Below, one piece after another: positions 45,974 to 53,110 of a stretch of DNA of 64,000 bases. Position 1 is the first letter of the stretch, and each line of letters starts with the position of its first letter. The position numbers and the translations under genes are program-made. The notes under the pieces are model-generated. The model had not been told where the DNA came from and searched no databases. It saw only the letters and a program-made list of their open reading frames with translations. The DNA comes from CALDTK01 sp965215215 (GTDB lineage Bacteria; Bacteroidota; Bacteroidia; Chitinophagales; Saprospiraceae), in the NCBI GenBank assembly GCA_965215215.1, contig OZ244043.1, forward strand, positions 930,001 through 994,000. Direction: 5' to 3'.

Positions 45974-46600
45974 CTATTCGGGGCCGCCATCCTGCCCATC
46001 CGCCGCTTTCTTTTTGGCGACCGACGCTCTGGTCGTCGACTTTTTGGTCACTGGCTTTTTCTCGGCCGCCGACTCGTCGGCTGCCGGATCCTCCTGCGCG
46101 TCGGGCGTGGCCTTCGCGTCTGCTTTCGGTTCAGTCGTAGCTTCCTTCCCGGCCGCATCCGCGGCGGGCGCTTCGTTAGCACCGTCCGCAACTTCGGTTT
46201 CCTCCTCCTCAGCGGCGTCGAGCACCCCGGCCGACTTCAAGGCCGCGTACCAGCGTACGAGCTTCTTGATGTCGTTGGTGTACACCCGTTCCTGATCGTG
46301 GTTCGGCAGTACGTCGAGCATGTACTCGCGCAGCGCTTCGGCCTTGGCCTTCGCCGCGGGCGGCGGATTGTCTTCCTCCTGCTCGAGCATGCGTTTTAGC
46401 ACGTCCTTGATGGGCACGGATTCTCCGTCGTCGGTGAAGATCGCGATGGATTCTATCGGCGTAAACTGATGCTGACGCGAGGCGGCAAACTCCCGCGTAC
46501 CCCCGCCGATCGGCTCGATGACCAGGCCGCTTTTCCGGTTGCCGACCATTTGATACAAGCCCGGCTTACCGGACACAGACATTAAACCTTCGAGCTTCAT
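45974..46600 (-). CDS. DUF5606 family protein with acidic/basic tail
   Basis: 208 residues from the ATG at 46600 (the frame is open to 46633 but MKLEGLMSVSGKPGLYQMV is the usual family start). DUF5606 spans about 1-140 (NRKSGLVIEPI, SIAIFTDDGESVPIKDVL, RVYTNDIKKLVRWY). The last 70 residues are low complexity, Ala/Glu/Lys-rich (KKPVTKKSTTRASVAKKK). The family is Bacteroidota-specific and of unknown function; the fold has similarity to SH3-like domains. Confidence 0.85.
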   Translation of the reverse strand: MKLEGLMSVSGKPGLYQMVGNRKSGLVIEPIGGGTREFAASRQHQFTPIESIAIFTDDGESVPIKDVLKRMLEQEEDNPPPAAKAKAEALREYMLDVLPNHDQERVYTNDIKKLVRWYAALKSAGVLDAAEEEETEVADGANEAPAADAAGKEATTEPKADAKATPDAQEDPAADESAAEKKPVTKKSTTRASVAKKKAADGQDGGPE

Positions 46601-46667
46601 AGTGTATGGGGGCTTTGTGGAACTGCCGACCAACGGGCGTCGGTGCGGCCGCGAATGTACACGGACG

Positions 46668-48698
46668 CTAGTAGGCTAATAGCCGTTCGAGCGCGGACTC
46701 CAACCGGGCGTTCGCCATAAACTGCGCTTCGAGCTCGGCGGCGAACGGGATGGGCGTATCCAGACCGGCCACGCGGAGCACCGGCGCGTCGAGAGCCGCG
46801 AAGGCCGCCTCCTGGATCTGCGCGGCCAGCTCCCCGCCCAGTCCGCCGAACAGATTGTCCTCGTGCAGTACGAGCGCTCGCCCCGTCTTGCGGACACTCG
46901 CCAGTACCGTATCGATATCGAGGGGGGCTAGCGTACGTAAGTCTATAACCTCCAAATCGTAGCCCGTTTTGGCGCAAGCCTCCTCCGCCCAGCGGACGCC
47001 TAGACCGTAGGTAACGACGGTGGCCACCTCACCGTGCCGAGCGGTGCGCGCCTGCCCGAACGGGATGCGCACGGGCGCTTCCGACACCGCCCCCCGCTCA
47101 CTGCGGTACAAGCCTTTGTGCTCGAAGTAGAGCACCGGATTGGGGTCGGCGAAGGCTTCGAGGAGGAGGCCCTTGGCATCGGCACAGGTGCTCGGGTACA
47201 CCACCCGCAGCCCCGGCACGTGCGCAAACCAAGCCTCGTTGCTCTGCGAGTGGAAAGGCCCGGCGCCCATGCCGCCGCCCGTGGGCAGGCGGATCACCAC
47301 GTTGGCCGTTTGCCCCCAGCGGTAGTGCAGCTTCGCGAGGTTGTTGACGATCTGGTTGAAGCCACAGCTCACGAAGTCGGCAAACTGCATCTCCACCATC
47401 GCGGGAGCGCCGGTGGCGATGTGGTAACCGAGCGCGGCGCCAACGATCGCGCTCTCGCAGAGCGGAGTATTACGGACGCGGCTTGCGCCAAAACGCTCCA
47501 GCAAGCCCTCCGTCACCTTGAACACCCCGCCGTAATCGGCGATGTCCTGGCCCATGCAGACGAGTCCCGGGTGCAGCTCCATGGCCTGCGCCAAGCCGGC
47601 GCGCACCGCGTCGACGAAACGGAGCTCCTCGGCGTCGCCTCCGTCGGGGACGCCGCCGTCGGGGACGCCGCCGTCGTCCGCCGGATCGGGGTTCGCGGCG
47701 TACACGTCGCCTAGCTCCCGCTCGAGCGACGCGGTCGGCGCCGCGAACCCGGCGGCTTCCTCCAAGCTTCGCTCGATGTAGGCTTTGTATTCCCGGCGCA
47801 GCTCCGCCTCGGTCTCCTCGTTGAGTAGCCCTTGATCGCCGAGGTAGCTACCGTACGTTTCGAGGGGATCGCGCTCCGCCCAGGCGGCCATCAATTCGTC
47901 AGGCACGTACTTGGTGCCGCTGGCCTCCTCGTGGCCGCGCATACGGAAAGTGCGGCATTCCACCAGCACGGGGCGGGGATTGGCGCGTAAATCTTCAGCC
48001 AGCTCGCGGATGGTGCGGTAGACCTCCAGCACGTTATTGCCGTCGATCTGAATGCCCTCCATGCCGTAGCCGAGGGCGCGATCCACGAGATCGTCGCAGG
48101 CGTACTGCTCCTGCACGGGGGTACTGAGTCCGTAGCCGTTGTTTTCGATCACGAAGATGGTGGGCAGACCCCACACCGCCGCCACGTTGAGCGCCTCGTG
48201 GAACTCGCCCTGACTGGTCCCGCCCTCCCCCGTGAAGGCGAGCGAAACTTTGGCTTCCTTGCGCATGCGGTGGGCGAGTCCCACGCCGGCGGCCAGGCTC
48301 AGCTGCGGACCTAAGTGACTGATCATGCCCACGATGTGGTACTCGGGCACCCCGAAGTGAAAGCTCCTGTCCCGCCCCTTGGTGTACCCACCCAGCGTGC
48401 CCTGCCACTGCGCGAACAGTCGCGCGAACGGCACTTCCCGCGCGGTAAACACCCCCAAATTGCGGTGCATCGTAAAGAGGTATTCATCGGCCTCGAGCGC
48501 GAGGGCGCACCCGACCGAAATAGCCTCCTGCCCGATGCCGCTAAACCACTTCGAAATCTTCCCCTGCCGCAGCAGGGACAGCATCTTTTCTTCGATGAGG
48601 CGGGGCAGCAGCAGTTGGCGGTAGAGTTCGAGCAGCATCGCGTCGTCGAGCTCGCCGCGGTCGAATTTGACGGGGGGTGCAGTCTTGGTGGAGAGCAT
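46668..48698 (-). CDS. Fused 2-oxoacid dehydrogenase E1 (alpha and beta in one chain)
   Basis: 676 residues. Residues about 1-340 are an E1 alpha subunit: thiamine diphosphate motif in FTGEGGTSQGEFHEALNVAA and VIENNGYGLSTPVQEQ. After a short linker rich in Gly, Asp and Pro (repeated GGVPD), about 355-676 form an E1 beta subunit: GQDIADYGGVFKVTEGL, TPLCESAIVGAALGYHIAT and EDNLFGGLGGELAAQIQE. It belongs to the branched-chain or pyruvate dehydrogenase type; E2 and E3 are not nearby, so the substrate cannot be decided. It contains two motif copies, at 46966 and 47481. Confidence 0.94.
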   Translation of the reverse strand: MLSTKTAPPVKFDRGELDDAMLLELYRQLLLPRLIEEKMLSLLRQGKISKWFSGIGQEAISVGCALALEADEYLFTMHRNLGVFTAREVPFARLFAQWQGTLGGYTKGRDRSFHFGVPEYHIVGMISHLGPQLSLAAGVGLAHRMRKEAKVSLAFTGEGGTSQGEFHEALNVAAVWGLPTIFVIENNGYGLSTPVQEQYACDDLVDRALGYGMEGIQIDGNNVLEVYRTIRELAEDLRANPRPVLVECRTFRMRGHEEASGTKYVPDELMAAWAERDPLETYGSYLGDQGLLNEETEAELRREYKAYIERSLEEAAGFAAPTASLERELGDVYAANPDPADDGGVPDGGVPDGGDAEELRFVDAVRAGLAQAMELHPGLVCMGQDIADYGGVFKVTEGLLERFGASRVRNTPLCESAIVGAALGYHIATGAPAMVEMQFADFVSCGFNQIVNNLAKLHYRWGQTANVVIRLPTGGGMGAGPFHSQSNEAWFAHVPGLRVVYPSTCADAKGLLLEAFADPNPVLYFEHKGLYRSERGAVSEAPVRIPFGQARTARHGEVATVVTYGLGVRWAEEACAKTGYDLEVIDLRTLAPLDIDTVLASVRKTGRALVLHEDNLFGGLGGELAAQIQEAAFAALDAPVLRVAGLDTPIPFAAELEAQFMANARLESALERLLAY
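46966..46979 (+). repeat. Interspersed 14-bp motif (E1 gene)
   Basis: GTTTTGGCGCAAGC, exact match, in the beta half of the fused E1. Confidence 0.85.
47481..47494 (-). repeat. Interspersed 14-bp motif (E1 gene)
   Basis: Plus-strand GCTTGCGCCAAAAC; second copy in the E1 gene, 515 bases from the first and in the opposite orientation. Confidence 0.85.
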
Positions 48699-48903
48699 TC
48701 GGGCAAGGTAGGGCGGGGGTGCAGGGTAGGTGATAATTTCCGTGCGCCCGTAAGTGATTAACCATCTACATCTTGCGTAACCGATACGCAGTTACCAAGT
48801 AGCAACCCCAAAATCTAACAACTGGCTGAGTACCGGAAGCTCTTGCATAAAATGTTTACAATTTTCGTAAACTGGGCTATCTTAGGGCTACCGAATTCGT
48901 AAC
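48699..48903. other. AT-rich upstream region of the GNAT/HTH pair
   Basis: 205 bases between the fused E1 gene and the GNAT-like gene, turning AT-rich from about 48770. Its outstanding element is the inverted repeat described separately at 48854-48872. I see no gene in it. Confidence 0.6.
48854..48872. promoter_or_regulatory. Putative operator (GTTTAC-N7-GTAAAC)
   Basis: Perfect 6-bp inverted repeat GTTTAC / GTAAAC with a 7-base spacer, 32 bases before the ATG of the GNAT-like gene. Its symmetry fits binding by a dimeric helix-turn-helix regulator, and the second gene of the pair encodes one, so autoregulation is a natural guess. Confidence 0.5.
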
Positions 48904-49383
48904 ATGCCCCTACAAGACAGCTCAAGTGGGAGGGCTCTTGCTTCGGCGATCGAAGAGGTTTCGAAATCGGATCATCGCTGGATCGCTAGTTCTCTAGACT
49001 TTCGATTTGACTGGGAGCAGGAACGAGGGAACGAAGTCTACAAGATTTCACTTTTAAATGAGAAATATGAGGTGTTAGGATTGATTTCTCTAATTGACGT
49101 ACCCAATGAGTATCGCATTCACCTTAACGTGATTGAGACATCTGACCGGCATAGGGGCAGGAAGAAGACCATCGAGAATATTGCGGGCTGTCTGATCGCC
49201 TTCTCTTGCAAACTGGCATTCGAGCGCCAGTACGATGGATTCGTTTCCCTCCAACCTAAGACCAAATTAAACGACTACTACCAGGGAGAATATGGTTTTC
49301 GGCAGTATGGGCGATTATTAGCCGTCGAGCAGGAATTATCCCGAAAACTAATTCTCGAGTATTTATCTGATGAAGAAAACTAA
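48904..49383 (+). CDS. GNAT-like N-acetyltransferase (possible toxin-like partner of the HTH protein)
   Basis: 159 residues from an ATG. The pattern DRHRGRKKTIENIAGCLIAFSCKLAFER, followed by DGFVSLQPKTKL and NDYYQGEYGFRQYG, matches a GNAT-like acetyltransferase fold, but the Q/RxxGxG acetyl-CoA signature is modified (RGRKKTIENIAG), so activity is uncertain. Codon use and about 45 percent GC are far from the roughly 63 percent of neighbours, a sign of horizontal transfer. The stop lies 14 bases inside the following HTH gene. The arrangement is seen repeatedly in Bacteroidota and resembles GNAT-type toxin-antitoxin pairs, but this function is inference. Confidence 0.75.
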   Translation: MPLQDSSSGRALASAIEEVSKSDHRWIASSLDFRFDWEQERGNEVYKISLLNEKYEVLGLISLIDVPNEYRIHLNVIETSDRHRGRKKTIENIAGCLIAFSCKLAFERQYDGFVSLQPKTKLNDYYQGEYGFRQYGRLLAVEQELSRKLILEYLSDEEN

Positions 49384-49912
49384 AGAGCAGACCTACCAAG
49401 AGCTAAGTAAGGAGTACAGCGATTCGGAGATCGCTGAGAGCTTTGTTTTCAGCAGTAAGCTACCTGAAACGCAGCAACAATCAGCGGAAGCAGATTTTTT
49501 GAAGTTGAGAATGGCGGCTAGGGAAAATATGAGTGACGATGCTCGCCTACGATCGCAACTGTTTACCTTCAAATTATCGCTAAGAGATTACTTCAGTAGC
49601 CCAAAGTTTGACGAGCAGTTCAGTTTTGCTCAACAAATCAAGCGATATATCTCCATTACAGGTCGAAGTAATAACGAAATAGCAGACAATTTAAACGTTC
49701 ATAAAACGAAGCTAAGTCGGCTAGTAAACGGGAAGGAGAAGCCGAACACCGAGCTAATGTATCGGCTCGAAAGACACAGCGAAGGAGAGATACCGGCTTA
49801 CTACTGGTGGCGACTGTTAGCCAAGGAGTTAGAATATAAGCTTAAAACCGATCACAACAAGAGAGAGGAGGAAGCGAGCAAGGTCAGCAATCCACTGTCG
49901 CTCAGGGCTTAA
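49370..49912 (+). CDS. HTH (XRE-type) DNA-binding protein, possible antitoxin
   Basis: 180 residues. The helix-turn-helix lies at about 88-135 (FAQQIKRYISITGRSNNEIA, NLNVHKTKLSRLVNGKEK, NTELMYRLERHS). The N-terminal 60 residues are charged helix, SYSDSEIAESF-like, and the C-terminus is basic and disordered. It overlaps the GNAT-like gene by 14 bases, so the two are translationally coupled. AT-rich composition as for its partner. In GNAT-type toxin-antitoxin systems the second protein is often the DNA-binding antitoxin; whether this holds here is not shown. Confidence 0.8.
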   Translation: MKKTKEQTYQELSKEYSDSEIAESFVFSSKLPETQQQSAEADFLKLRMAARENMSDDARLRSQLFTFKLSLRDYFSSPKFDEQFSFAQQIKRYISITGRSNNEIADNLNVHKTKLSRLVNGKEKPNTELMYRLERHSEGEIPAYYWWRLLAKELEYKLKTDHNKREEEASKVSNPLSLRA

Positions 49913-49968
49913 AACACAGTGGAGCAATATATTATCATCAGATCCCTCCGGGGTGAGCGGGGTTGTAC

Positions 49969-52482
49969 CTAGTCAGGCTTACGCCCAAAAATCCCGTCCC
50001 AAGCTTTCTTCTTGCGCCGCTTACGCGCCGCTCGCTTGCGTTGCTGACTCCCCTGTCGGCGCTGCTTCGCCAGGCGATCGTTGTTGGCCTTGCGTGCCTT
50101 CTCGCGTTCCGCATTGCGCTCGGCGGCACCCACCGGATTGGGTCGACGCGCGCGCCGGGTCCGCTCGGCGGCCTCCGCCTCCCGTTGCTTGCGGCTCGTG
50201 AAGATGCTGCGGAGCGCCGACTCGATGCCGCCGCCCTCCCCGAACTCCTCGTCCGCGAACAACCCCTCCCCCTCTTCGAGGAAATCTTCGCACTCGGCCT
50301 CGGTGGCCACGTCCTCGCTCAACTCCGGAAACTGCCGCACGCCGTACTGCGCCTCGTAGTCCTTGAGGAACCGCCCCACGATCGGCATCGCGGTGCGGGC
50401 CCCCTGCCCGTCGCGCAGTGACTTCCAGCGAATATTGGGGTAGGCCGCCCCCACCCAGGAGCCCACCACGAGCTCCGGGGTAAAACCCATAAACCAACCG
50501 TCGGCCTGGTTTTGCGTGGTGCCCGTTTTGCCGGCCACGTCGCCCCGTACGCCGTAGCGCCCGGCGAGTCCGGCGCCCGTACCGCGCTCGGCGACCTGCT
50601 GCATCATGTGGCGCATCACCTCCCCGGTGCGCTCGCTGAAGGCCTCGGGGCGCTCCGCTCCCGCCCGGTCGGGGGCTTCGTAAAGCAATTCGCCGCCACG
50701 CGTCTCGATACGGGATACGAGGTGGTACGTCGGCACCGTGCCGCCCCGCGCGAACGTGCCGTACACCCGCATCATCTCCTCCAGGCTCAGCGAAGGAGTG
50801 CCCAGCGCCACACTTGGCTCGGCGGGCACCCCGGGGGCGCCCATCGTGGCGGCCAGATCGCTCACGCGCTTCGGCCCCACCTGAAAGGCGAGCTGCACGG
50901 CCACGGTATTCACGGAATTCACCAACCCGCCCGTCATCGAATACTCGCCGCCGTATTCGCCGTCGGAGTTGCGCGGGGTCCAGTCTTCGAAGTCGGTGTA
51001 GGTGCGCAGGTCGTTCACGAAGTACTCGCAGGGGCTGCCACCCGCCTCCACCGCCGCGGCGTACACGACGGGTTTGAAAATACTCCCCACCTGCCGCCGC
51101 GCCGTCGCCCCGTTGAAGGGCACCGCCGCAAAGTCAGAGCCGCCCACGTAAGCGAGCACCTCCTCGGTATGCGCATCCGCCACCACGAAGCCCGCCCGCA
51201 GGCGGATCAGCTCGGCGCGCACGCTGTCCCGCCAGCTACTCTCGTACGCCCCGGCCGGCAGCGCGGCGCGTTCCGAGAAGCGGATCGTGCGGCTTTCGCC
51301 AAAACTCGTCATGGCCGCCTGTTCAGACTTGCCGCTGGCCCGCAAAACCGCGTAGCGGTCGCTACCCGCGATGGCCTCGTCGAGTAATTCTGTAAACCCA
51401 CTGGCCGACTCGTCGTTCCACTGCTTGCGGAAGGCGGGCTGGAGCGCCTGCAGGTGCCCGACGACGGCCTGTTCGGCGAGGTCTTGCAGCTCGGCGTCGA
51501 CGGTGGTCGTGACGCGCAGGCCGCCGCTGTACAGATCGTGCACGATGCCGTCGGCCTCGGCCAGCGAATCGAGCAGGCGGGCGATGTCGGATTTGACGCG
51601 CTCCGAGAAGTAGGAGGCCTGCGCCTGCGCACGATCTTTACGTTCGGAGAGTTTTAGCGGAAGCTGCACGAGGCTGTCGCGCTCGGCCTCCGTGAGGAAA
51701 CCCTGCCGGGCCATACGACCGAGCACGAGGTTGCGACGTTTGAGTGAGCGCTCCGGGTGCCACGCGGGGTTGTAGGAGCTGTTGGCCTTGAGCATCGCCA
51801 CGAGTACGGCGCCCTGTTCGGCGCGTAGGTCGGCGACCTCGACATCGAAAAAGCGGCGGGCGGCCACCTTGACGCCGTAGATGTTTTCGCCGAAAGGCAC
51901 GGAGTTGAGGTAGAGGGTGATGAGCTCCTCCTTGGTGTATTCCGACTCGAAGCGTTGCGCGGTAATGGCCTCTTTTACCTTGGCGGCGAGGAGCGTGAGC
52001 TTGCCGCCGCGGGCGCGGGGGAAGTGATTTTTGGCGAGCTGCTGCGAGAGGGTCGACCCGCCGCCCTGCTCGGCGCGGCCGAGGAGTCCGGAAACGAAAA
52101 CCGCCCGCGCCGTGGCCCGCCAGTCGATGCCTTCGTGCTCGAAAAAGCGCTCGTCCTCGGTGGCGAGGAGGGCCCGCTTGAGGAGGTCGGGCAGTTCCTC
52201 CTCGGTGGCGATCTCGCGGTTCTCGCGGTAGTAGCGGGAGAGGACGGTGCCTTTGCGGTCGAGCAGCCAGCTCGCCTCGGGGGTTTCGACCAGGGCGATG
52301 GTGGCGCGGGAGGGGATCTCCCCGAAGGCGCCCGCGTAGACGAGCCCGATCAAGCCGCCGACGGCCCCTACCGCGAGCAGCGCGGGCAGGAGGAGCAGTG
52401 CAGCGTAGAAGACCACGGGGCGGTCGCGGTGCTGCCGGAGCAGGTATGTTTTAGCGAAAGCGAACCGGTTGGTAGGCGTCAT
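49969..52482 (-). CDS. Class A penicillin-binding protein (PBP1A family)
   Basis: 837 residues. A cytosolic start and one membrane helix (VVFYAALLLLPALLAVGAVGG) precede the transglycosylase domain (ALLATEDERFFEHEGIDWRA; ALLGRAEQGGGSTLSQQLAKN), then the transpeptidase domain with RQVGSIFKPVVYAA (SxxK), SVNTVAVQ (SxN) and AGKTGTTQNQADGWF (KTG). It polymerises and crosslinks peptidoglycan. The C-terminal 90 residues are basic low complexity (ending RKRRKKKAWDG). Two interspersed motifs lie within and one at the very start (52448). Divergent from the small membrane protein gene's neighbourhood. Confidence 0.96.
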   Translation of the reverse strand: MTPTNRFAFAKTYLLRQHRDRPVVFYAALLLLPALLAVGAVGGLIGLVYAGAFGEIPSRATIALVETPEASWLLDRKGTVLSRYYRENREIATEEELPDLLKRALLATEDERFFEHEGIDWRATARAVFVSGLLGRAEQGGGSTLSQQLAKNHFPRARGGKLTLLAAKVKEAITAQRFESEYTKEELITLYLNSVPFGENIYGVKVAARRFFDVEVADLRAEQGAVLVAMLKANSSYNPAWHPERSLKRRNLVLGRMARQGFLTEAERDSLVQLPLKLSERKDRAQAQASYFSERVKSDIARLLDSLAEADGIVHDLYSGGLRVTTTVDAELQDLAEQAVVGHLQALQPAFRKQWNDESASGFTELLDEAIAGSDRYAVLRASGKSEQAAMTSFGESRTIRFSERAALPAGAYESSWRDSVRAELIRLRAGFVVADAHTEEVLAYVGGSDFAAVPFNGATARRQVGSIFKPVVYAAAVEAGGSPCEYFVNDLRTYTDFEDWTPRNSDGEYGGEYSMTGGLVNSVNTVAVQLAFQVGPKRVSDLAATMGAPGVPAEPSVALGTPSLSLEEMMRVYGTFARGGTVPTYHLVSRIETRGGELLYEAPDRAGAERPEAFSERTGEVMRHMMQQVAERGTGAGLAGRYGVRGDVAGKTGTTQNQADGWFMGFTPELVVGSWVGAAYPNIRWKSLRDGQGARTAMPIVGRFLKDYEAQYGVRQFPELSEDVATEAECEDFLEEGEGLFADEEFGEGGGIESALRSIFTSRKQREAEAAERTRRARRPNPVGAAERNAEREKARKANNDRLAKQRRQGSQQRKRAARKRRKKKAWDGIFGRKPD
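51292..51305 (-). repeat. Interspersed 14-bp motif (PBP gene)
   Basis: Plus-strand GCTTTCGCCAAAAC, exact match on the minus strand, in the transpeptidase coding part. Confidence 0.85.
51651..51664 (+). repeat. Interspersed 14-bp motif (PBP gene)
   Basis: GTTTTAGCGGAAGC, exact match, 346 bases from the neighbouring copy and in the opposite orientation. Confidence 0.85.
52448..52461 (+). repeat. Interspersed 14-bp motif (PBP gene, codons 8-12)
   Basis: GTTTTAGCGAAAGC at the 5' end of the PBP gene; on the coding strand it reads FAFAKT. Confidence 0.85.
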
Positions 52483-52539
52483 AGGCGTCGTCGGACTGGC
52501 GGCGAAGCCTGTCTAACGCACCGAATCGGCGATCAGGTA

Positions 52540-52668
52540 CTACTCGACGAGGCCGCTGAAGTTGGCGTTGTAGATGTATACGCACAGCGCGCCCACGAGC
52601 AGGACGAGAAAGAAGAAGCCGGCGAAGAGCCAGCCTTTGAGACCTGCGTTGCGAACGTCGTCGGACAT
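52540..52668 (-). CDS. Small membrane protein of 42 residues
   Basis: ATG at 52666-52668. After ten hydrophilic residues it has one strong membrane helix, GWLFAGFFFLVLLVGALCVYIY, and a short tail ending SGLVE. I do not recognise it, but the long hydrophobic run, the clean start and the compact spacing (57 bases upstream of the PBP gene on the same strand) support a real gene. It may work with the PBP or envelope machinery. Divergent from acpP. Confidence 0.6.
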   Translation of the reverse strand: MSDDVRNAGLKGWLFAGFFFLVLLVGALCVYIYNANFSGLVE

Positions 52669-52723
52669 GAAAAGCGGTTTTGCGGCGCGAAGGTAGGACG
52701 TACGGGTTGCCCTAAAGTTCCGT

Positions 52724-52754
52724 TTTGCGCCACCGGTACAAAAGGTTTCCTTTG
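52724..52754 (+). promoter_or_regulatory. Candidate acpP promoter (TTTG-N19-TTCCTTTG)
   Basis: TTTG at 52724-52727, then a 19-base spacer, then TTCCTTTG at 52747-52754, seven of eight bases matching the Bacteroidota -7 element TAnnTTTG. The spacing is right. The acpP ATG is 22 bases further. This is the best-looking promoter in the window. Confidence 0.5.
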
Positions 52755-52775
52755 CGGCCACTAAAGATTATCCTC

Positions 52776-53018
52776 ATGGCAGACGTCGCAGAACGCGTAC
52801 ACAAGATTATCATCGACAAGCTCGGTGTAGACGAAGCGGACGTGACCCGCGAAGCCAACTTCACCAACGACCTCGGCGCGGACTCGCTCGACACGGTAGA
52901 GTTGATCATGGAATTCGAGAAGGAGTTCGAGATCTCCATTCCCGACGAGCAGGCCGAGAACATCCAGACGGTGGGCCAGGCGATCGACTACCTCGAGAAG
53001 GAGACGGTTAAATCCTAA
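52776..53018 (+). CDS. acpP: Acyl carrier protein
   Basis: Carries growing fatty acyl chains on a 4'-phosphopantetheine attached to Ser37 in LGADSLDTVELIMEFEKEF. 80 residues, acidic, all-helical, the usual length. ATG at 52776 gives MADVAERVHKIIIDKLGV; the frame is open upstream but not coding. fabF follows after a GC-rich hairpin. Confidence 0.98.
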   Translation: MADVAERVHKIIIDKLGVDEADVTREANFTNDLGADSLDTVELIMEFEKEFEISIPDEQAENIQTVGQAIDYLEKETVKS

Positions 53019-53038
53019 GCCGCTAACCCACCCCCTCG

Positions 53039-53084
53039 GCGCGGCCGGCCGCCCTGCACCGGGCAGCCGGCCGCGCCTGTTTTT
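53039..53084 (+). terminator. Strong hairpin between acpP and fabF (terminator or attenuator)
   Basis: An 11-bp stem GCGCGGCCGGC / GCCGGCCGCGC (53039-53049 with 53066-53076), with an inner GCCC/GGGC, is followed by CTGTTTTTA. It would end most acpP transcripts early and let a fraction read through to fabF. Confidence 0.7.
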
Positions 53085-53110
53085 ACTCCCCCCTAGCCTG
53101 TTGAAATTTT

